DNA of 8,314 nucleotides from PALSA-911 sp037442565 (lineage in GTDB: Bacteria; Pseudomonadota; Alphaproteobacteria; Acetobacterales; Acetobacteraceae). The notes below the pieces were generated by a model, which worked only from the letters and a program-made list of their open reading frames with translations, did not search any database and was not told the origin of the DNA. The position numbers were made by a program, and so were the translations under genes. Below, piece after piece: positions 4,969 to 8,314 of this stretch (position 1 is the first letter of the stretch; each line of letters starts with the position of its first letter). Location of the stretch: assembly GCA_037442565.1 (NCBI GenBank), contig JBBIQA010000182.1, positions 1 through 8,314 of the forward strand, in the 5' to 3' direction.

Positions 4969-6025
4969 GCCGCAAAGGCAGCGACTGGCGATCGTCCTGT
5001 TCAACCTGGGCGGCCCGGACAGGCCGGAGGCAATCCGCCCGTTCCTGCTGAACCTGTTCCGCGATCCGGCAATCCTGCGTGTGCCGTTCTTCGTGCGGCC
5101 ATTGCTGGCCCGGATCATCGCCCGGGCGCGGGTGAAGCCGGCGACGGAGAACTACGCCCTGATCGGCGGCAAATCGCCCTTGCTGGAGCTTACGCTGGCC
5201 CAGGCTCGCGCGCTGGAACAGGCGCTGGCGGACCTGGACGCCAAATGCTTCGTGGCGATGCGCTATTGGCACCCGTTCAGCGCCGAGGTGACGCGGGAGG
5301 TTCGCGACTGGAAACCCGACCGGATCCTGCTGCTGCCGCTGTATCCGCAATACTCCACCACCACGTCCGGCAGCTCGATCGCGGACTGGCGGGAGGCCGC
5401 GGCCAAGGCTGGGCTGGTGGCGGATGTCACGACCCTGTGCTGCTGGTTCGACGATCCCGGCTATGCGGCCGCCACCGCGGCGATCGTGGCGGAAAATTAT
5501 GCCAGCGCCCGGGCGGAGCTGGACCCGGCCATCCCGCTGCGGGTGCTGTTCTCCGCCCATGGGCTGCCGGAGATCATCGTCAAATCCGGCGATCCGTACC
5601 AGAACCAGATCGAGCGCACGGTCGCCGCCGTGCTGGATGCGTGGGATCAGCCGGGCATCGACCCGGTGATCTGCTACCAGTCCCGCGCCACGCCGCAGAA
5701 ATGGATCGGCCCCTCCATCGACGCGGAGATCGAGCGCGCGGCACGCGACAAGGTGGCGGTGCTGGTCGTGCCGATCGCCTTCGTGTCCGATCATTCGGAA
5801 ACGCTGGTGGAACTGGACATCGAGTATCGCGAGATCGCCCACAAGGCCGGTGTGCCCGGCTATTTCCGGGTGCCGGCGCAGAACAGCGATCCACGCTTCA
5901 TCACCGCCCTGGCCGGTATCGTCCGCCAGGCCTGCGACCGCGGTCCGGGTCTGTGCAGCCACGCGGGCGGCGGGCTCTGTCCGGCCGCGTTCAAGGACTG
6001 TCCGCATGCGCGGGCGGCGGCATGA
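4958..6025 (+). CDS. hemH: Ferrochelatase with four-cysteine C-terminal tail
   Basis: A 355-aa ferrochelatase that inserts Fe2+ into protoporphyrin IX to make protoheme, usually at the inner face of the cytoplasmic membrane. Visible family features: LFNLGGP (14-20), RYWHPF (102-107), LYPQYSTTTSGSS (128-140), the catalytic His201 in FSAHGLP, and Glu281 in FVSDHSETLVELDIEY. The last 30 residues hold C326, C333, C341 and C348 (C-x6-C-x7-C-x6-C), which may ligate a [2Fe-2S] cluster. Such clusters are established for some bacterial ferrochelatases, including that of Caulobacter. The start is taken as GTG 4958, with GGAG (4947-4950) seven bases upstream; it lies inside hemE (11-bp overlap). Upstream GTGs in the frame would add an unlikely Arg/Trp-rich extension. 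The stop overlaps the next start (ATGA, 6022-6025). Confidence 0.97.
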   Translation: MPPEPQRQRLAIVLFNLGGPDRPEAIRPFLLNLFRDPAILRVPFFVRPLLARIIARARVKPATENYALIGGKSPLLELTLAQARALEQALADLDAKCFVAMRYWHPFSAEVTREVRDWKPDRILLLPLYPQYSTTTSGSSIADWREAAAKAGLVADVTTLCCWFDDPGYAAATAAIVAENYASARAELDPAIPLRVLFSAHGLPEIIVKSGDPYQNQIERTVAAVLDAWDQPGIDPVICYQSRATPQKWIGPSIDAEIERAARDKVAVLVVPIAFVSDHSETLVELDIEYREIAHKAGVPGYFRVPAQNSDPRFITALAGIVRQACDRGPGLCSHAGGGLCPAAFKDCPHARAAA

Positions 6026-6726
6026 GCGAGGCGGCTCTCGCGGTGCTTCGGGCCCGGTCCGTGCCGCTGCGGATGGTCATCTATGATTGCGATGGGGTGC
6101 TGATCGACAGCGAGCCTGTCGCCAACCGGGTTTGCGCGGAAGAAATATCGAAGCTCGGCTGGCCGATGACGGCTCAGGAAAGCCATGCCGAATTCCTCGG
6201 GATGAGCCTGTCGGACATGCGCCCGGTCATCGAGGCCCGGTTGGGCCGGCCGGTTCCGGCGGATTGGGTTCCGTATCTGGCGGAACGGCTGGTCCAGGCG
6301 CTGAGCCTGGAGGCGGTGCTGATGGACGGGGCCGAGGCTGCGTTGCGGGCAACCTCCGCGCTTGGGCTGGACTGGCGCATCGCCTCCAATTCCGGCCCCG
6401 GCGAGTTGCACGCCAAGTTCGCCAGAACCGGGCTTTCCGCGCTGGTGGCGGGCCGCGTGCATAGCGCCAACGAGGTCATCGTTCGCGGTGGGCGCGGCAA
6501 GCCGGCCCCCGATCTGTTCCTGGCGGCTGCCGCGGCATCCGGTATTCCGCCCGAGGCCTGCGTGGTGGTGGAAGATTCGCTCACCGGCATACGCGCGGCC
6601 CACGCGGCGGGAATGACCTGCCTGGCCTTTGCCCCGGATGGCGATCCCCCCGTGCCGGCCGGGCTGGGCACCGCTTCGGTGCGCTCGCTGCATCATTTGG
6701 CGGATTTGTTCGGAGCCGTGCTGTGA
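6022..6726 (+). CDS. HAD superfamily phosphatase (subfamily IA, CbbY/Gph/beta-PGM type)
   Basis: A 234-aa haloacid dehalogenase-type phosphohydrolase. Motif I is YDCDGVLIDSE, with nucleophile Asp22 and acid/base Asp24. Motif II is the ASNS segment (121-124), motif III is Lys160 in GKPAPDLFL, and motif IV is VVVEDSLTGI with Glu184-Asp185. A helical cap lies between residues of about 35 and 105. Relatives act on phosphoglycolate, sugar phosphates or damaged phosphometabolites; the substrate here cannot be read from sequence. The ATG at 6022 shares ATGA with the hemH stop, and its own stop shares GTGA (6723-6726) with the hemJ start. It is thus translationally coupled on both sides inside the heme operon. 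ATG 6073 (M18) is a less likely alternative start. Confidence 0.92.
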   Translation: MSEAALAVLRARSVPLRMVIYDCDGVLIDSEPVANRVCAEEISKLGWPMTAQESHAEFLGMSLSDMRPVIEARLGRPVPADWVPYLAERLVQALSLEAVLMDGAEAALRATSALGLDWRIASNSGPGELHAKFARTGLSALVAGRVHSANEVIVRGGRGKPAPDLFLAAAAASGIPPEACVVVEDSLTGIRAAHAAGMTCLAFAPDGDPPVPAGLGTASVRSLHHLADLFGAVL

Positions 6727-7169
6727 CCTGGCTGTTGCCGCTGTATCCCTGGATCAAGTCCCTGCACGTTATATCCATGATCGCGTGGATGGCCGGCATG
6801 CTCTATCTGCCGCGCCTGTTCGTCTATCATTGCGAGGTGAGGCGGGGCTCGGCCGAGAGCGAGCGGTTCAAGGTGATGGAGCGCCGGCTGCTGAAGCTGA
6901 TCGTCAATCCGGCGATGATCGCCACCTGGTGCTTCGGCCTGCTGCTGGTGGCCACGCCGGGGATCGTGGATTGGGGCGCGGGCTGGTGGCACGTGAAGTT
7001 CCTGTGCGTGATCCTGATGTCCGCGGTGCACGGCGTTCTGTCGGCCCGCCGCCGGGCCTTCCTGGAAGACCGCAACACCAAGCCGCAGCGCTATTTCCGG
7101 ATACTGAACGAGGTGCCGACGCTGTTGATGATCGTCATCGTGTTCATGGTCATCGCCCGGCCTTTCTGA
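6723..7169 (+). CDS. hemJ: HemJ protoporphyrinogen oxidase
   Basis: A 148-aa integral membrane protein of the HemJ (formerly UPF0093/CopD-like) family. It oxidises protoporphyrinogen IX to protoporphyrin IX and replaces HemG/HemY in most alphaproteobacteria. Four hydrophobic segments are seen at about 13-34, 60-80, 90-108 and 127-147. Conserved-looking residues are His15 in KSLHVISMIAWMAGMLYLPR, His36, HVK (90-92) and His103; members bind heme b through conserved residues. The start is GTG at 6723, inside the stop of the HAD gene (GTGA), so translation is probably coupled. The length fits the family. HemJ would hand its product to HemH, encoded two genes upstream. A stem-loop follows 9 bp after the stop. 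Confidence 0.95.
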   Translation: MTWLLPLYPWIKSLHVISMIAWMAGMLYLPRLFVYHCEVRRGSAESERFKVMERRLLKLIVNPAMIATWCFGLLLVATPGIVDWGAGWWHVKFLCVILMSAVHGVLSARRRAFLEDRNTKPQRYFRILNEVPTLLMIVIVFMVIARPF

Positions 7170-7178
7170 ACCGTCCTG

Positions 7179-7204
7179 CCCGGGCGGCACCGGCAGCCGC
7201 CGGG
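7179..7204 (+). terminator. Stem-loop after hemJ, weak terminator candidate
   Basis: The left arm CCCGGGCGGC (7179-7188) pairs with GCCGCCGGG (7196-7204), with a single bulged G and the 7-base loop ACCGGCA. No T-tract follows; the next bases are TTGACG. It may reduce read-through from the heme operon or protect its 3' end. Termination without a T-tract is uncertain. Confidence 0.45.
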
Positions 7205-7233
7205 TTGACGAACCGCAGGGGCATCGCTAACTT
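7205..7233 (+). promoter_or_regulatory. Possible promoter for rho
   Basis: TTGACG (7205-7210) matches 5 of 6 bases of the -35 consensus. At 17-bp spacing the -10 is TAACTT (7228-7233), only 3 of 6. Transcription would start near 7240, giving a leader of about 190 nt before rho. The -35 box directly abuts the hemJ stem-loop. Confidence 0.4.
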
Positions 7234-7239
7234 CTTCGA

Positions 7240-7427
7240 TATCCTTACGTGGTTGGCTGTCCTCCGCCACGCTTTCCTTCCTCCCGCAGCGTTTCGTCCG
7301 GCACGGTCCTGTACCGCTCCCTCATCGCAACGGCCAGCCCGGATCCCACGGGCATGCGGCCGTCGCCCGGCACCCCATCCATCCGCTCAAATCCCCCCTG
7401 ATCCGACCAATCCTTCAAGGCGCCCAG
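7240..7427 (+). promoter_or_regulatory. C-rich, G-poor leader of rho, rut-like
   Basis: The stretch before rho has no supported reading frame but is biased in composition. In 7261-7290 there are 17 C and 4 G in 30 bases. In 7371-7420 there are 24 C and 5 G in 50. C-over-G bubbles of this kind are typical of Rho loading (rut) sites. Since rho is autoregulated by attenuation in its leader in E. coli, the same logic may apply here. I saw no strong hairpin in the final 100 bases. Confidence 0.45.
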
Positions 7428-8314
7428 ATGCATCTCGCCGAACTCAAGGCAAAATCCCCCGCCGACCTGCTCAGCTTCGCCGAATCGCTACAGATCGAGA
7501 ACGCCTCCAGCCTGCGCAAGCAGGACATGATGTTCGCGATCCTGAAGAACCTGGCCGAGAACGACCAGGCGATCCATGGCGAAGGCACGCTGGAAATCCT
7601 GCCCGACGGGTTCGGCTTCCTGCGCAGCCCCGAAGCGAACTACCTGCCCGGCCCCGATGACATCTATGTGAGCCCCACCCAGGTGCGCCGCTACGCGCTG
7701 CGCACCGGGGATTCGGTCGAGGGCCAGATCCGCGCCCCGAAGGACGGGGAGCGGTATTTCGCGCTGCTGAAGCTGAACACGATCAATTTCGAGCCGCCCG
7801 ACGCGGTGAAGCACCGCATCAACTTCGACAATCTCACGCCGCTGTATCCGGACCGCCGGCTGAAGATGGAAATGGAGAATTTCCAGTCTGTCGCCAAGGG
7901 ACCGGCCAAGGACAACACGCCCCGCGTGATCGACCTGATCGCCCCGATCGGCATGGGCCAGCGCGCCCTGATCGTGGCGCCGCCGCGCACCGGCAAGACG
8001 GTGATGCTGCAGAACATCGCCACCGCCATCGCCGCCAACCACCCGGAAGTCTTCCTGATCGTGCTGCTGATCGACGAGCGGCCGGAGGAAGTGACCGACA
8101 TGTCGCGCAGCGTGAAGGGCGAGGTTGTCGCCTCCACCTTCGACGAGCCGGCCACGCGGCACGTGCAGGTCACGGAAATGGTGCTGGAAAAGGCCAAGCG
8201 CCTGGTGGAGCACAAGCGCGACGTGGTGATCCTGCTGGACAGCATCACCCGCCTGGCGCGCGCCTATAACACCGTGGTGCCGTCGTCCGGCAAGGTGCTG
8301 ACCGGCGGCGTGGA
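7428..8314 (+). CDS. rho: Transcription termination factor Rho (5' part)
   Basis: The first 295 codons of rho, running off the right edge. Rho is a hexameric RNA-dependent ATPase/helicase that ends transcription at C-rich untranslated RNA. In order: the N-terminal helical region (MHLAELKAKSPADLLSFAE); the cold-shock-like RNA-binding fold from about residue 50, with DGFGFLR (60-66); Walker A PPRTGKT (185-191); LIDERPEEVTDM (214-225), with the catalytic-type Glu; and Walker B VVILLDS (266-272), followed by ITRLARAYN. E. coli Rho is about 419 aa, so roughly 125 residues are missing. The ATG at 7428 gives the usual Rho N-terminus, but its ribosome site is weak (AAGG at 7417-7420). The gene follows hemJ, an order seen in other alphaproteobacteria. 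Confidence 0.97.
   Translation, partial: MHLAELKAKSPADLLSFAESLQIENASSLRKQDMMFAILKNLAENDQAIHGEGTLEILPDGFGFLRSPEANYLPGPDDIYVSPTQVRRYALRTGDSVEGQIRAPKDGERYFALLKLNTINFEPPDAVKHRINFDNLTPLYPDRRLKMEMENFQSVAKGPAKDNTPRVIDLIAPIGMGQRALIVAPPRTGKTVMLQNIATAIAANHPEVFLIVLLIDERPEEVTDMSRSVKGEVVASTFDEPATRHVQVTEMVLEKAKRLVEHKRDVVILLDSITRLARAYNTVVPSSGKVLTGGV

Noticed and set aside
3706..5118. 470-codon minus-strand frame opposite hemE
   Set aside because: Extremely Arg/His/Pro/Gln-rich antisense frame crossing several real genes; typical of GC-rich shadows.
4889..6007. 372-codon minus-strand frame opposite hemH
   Set aside because: Same type of shadow; hemH on the other strand has complete catalytic motifs.
5860..6696. 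278-codon minus-strand frame opposite the HAD gene
   Set aside because: Shadow frame; all four HAD motifs lie on the plus strand.
6629..7660. 343-codon plus-strand frame spanning hemJ, the rho leader and the rho start
   Set aside because: Arg/Pro-rich frame overlapping two conserved genes in another frame; no domain.
7488..8213. 241-codon minus-strand frame inside rho
   Set aside because: Antisense to strongly conserved Rho coding sequence.

Overview
The window is GC-rich chromosomal DNA that looks like an alphaproteobacterium, most likely Rhodospirillales and perhaps Acetobacteraceae. The assignment rests on gene content and order, not on a database search. A leftward set starting with the PEP synthase/PPDK regulatory protein and maf faces away from a rightward set of hemE, hemH, hemJ and rho. 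This is the arrangement known around the replication origin of Caulobacter and Rickettsia. Genes are dense, with 4-11 bp overlaps and frequent GTG/TTG starts.

Layout from left to right. (1) 3-275 (+): the last 90 codons of a periplasmic amino-acid/urea-type ABC binding protein. (2) 289-325: a perfect 16-bp hairpin between this gene and the convergent gene on the minus strand. (3) 331-2731 (-): a leftward cluster transcribed in the order ppsR-type kinase/pyrophosphorylase, maf (ATGA overlap), then an SMP-30/gluconolactonase-family protein. (4) 2732-3125: a gap of 394 bp with a perfect DnaA box (TTATCCACA), two 8/9 DnaA boxes, nested inverted repeats, an AT-rich tract and an IHF-like site. I read it as the probable chromosomal oriC. 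(5) 3126-3854 (+): two small exported proteins, a Rap1a/Tai-family protein with a signal peptide and four cysteines, and a glycine-zipper lipoprotein. (6) 3928-7169 (+): a tightly overlapping heme operon of hemE, hemH, a HAD phosphatase and hemJ. (7) 7170-7427: a hairpin, a possible promoter and a C-rich, G-poor leader. (8) 7428-8314 (+): the 5' part of rho, cut by the window edge.

How the genes work together: HemE (uroporphyrinogen decarboxylase), HemJ (protoporphyrinogen oxidase) and HemH (ferrochelatase) supply three late steps of protoheme synthesis. The HAD phosphatase is translationally locked between HemH and HemJ, and its substrate is unknown. Both main gene sets run away from the presumed origin, so they are co-directional with replication. 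The best leads are the candidate oriC, the four-cysteine tail of HemH, and the rut-like leader of rho, which suggests autogenous control. I found no CRISPR array, insertion sequence, tRNA, rRNA or defence system. The region is mainly conserved housekeeping DNA, and I do not see a wholly new system in it.
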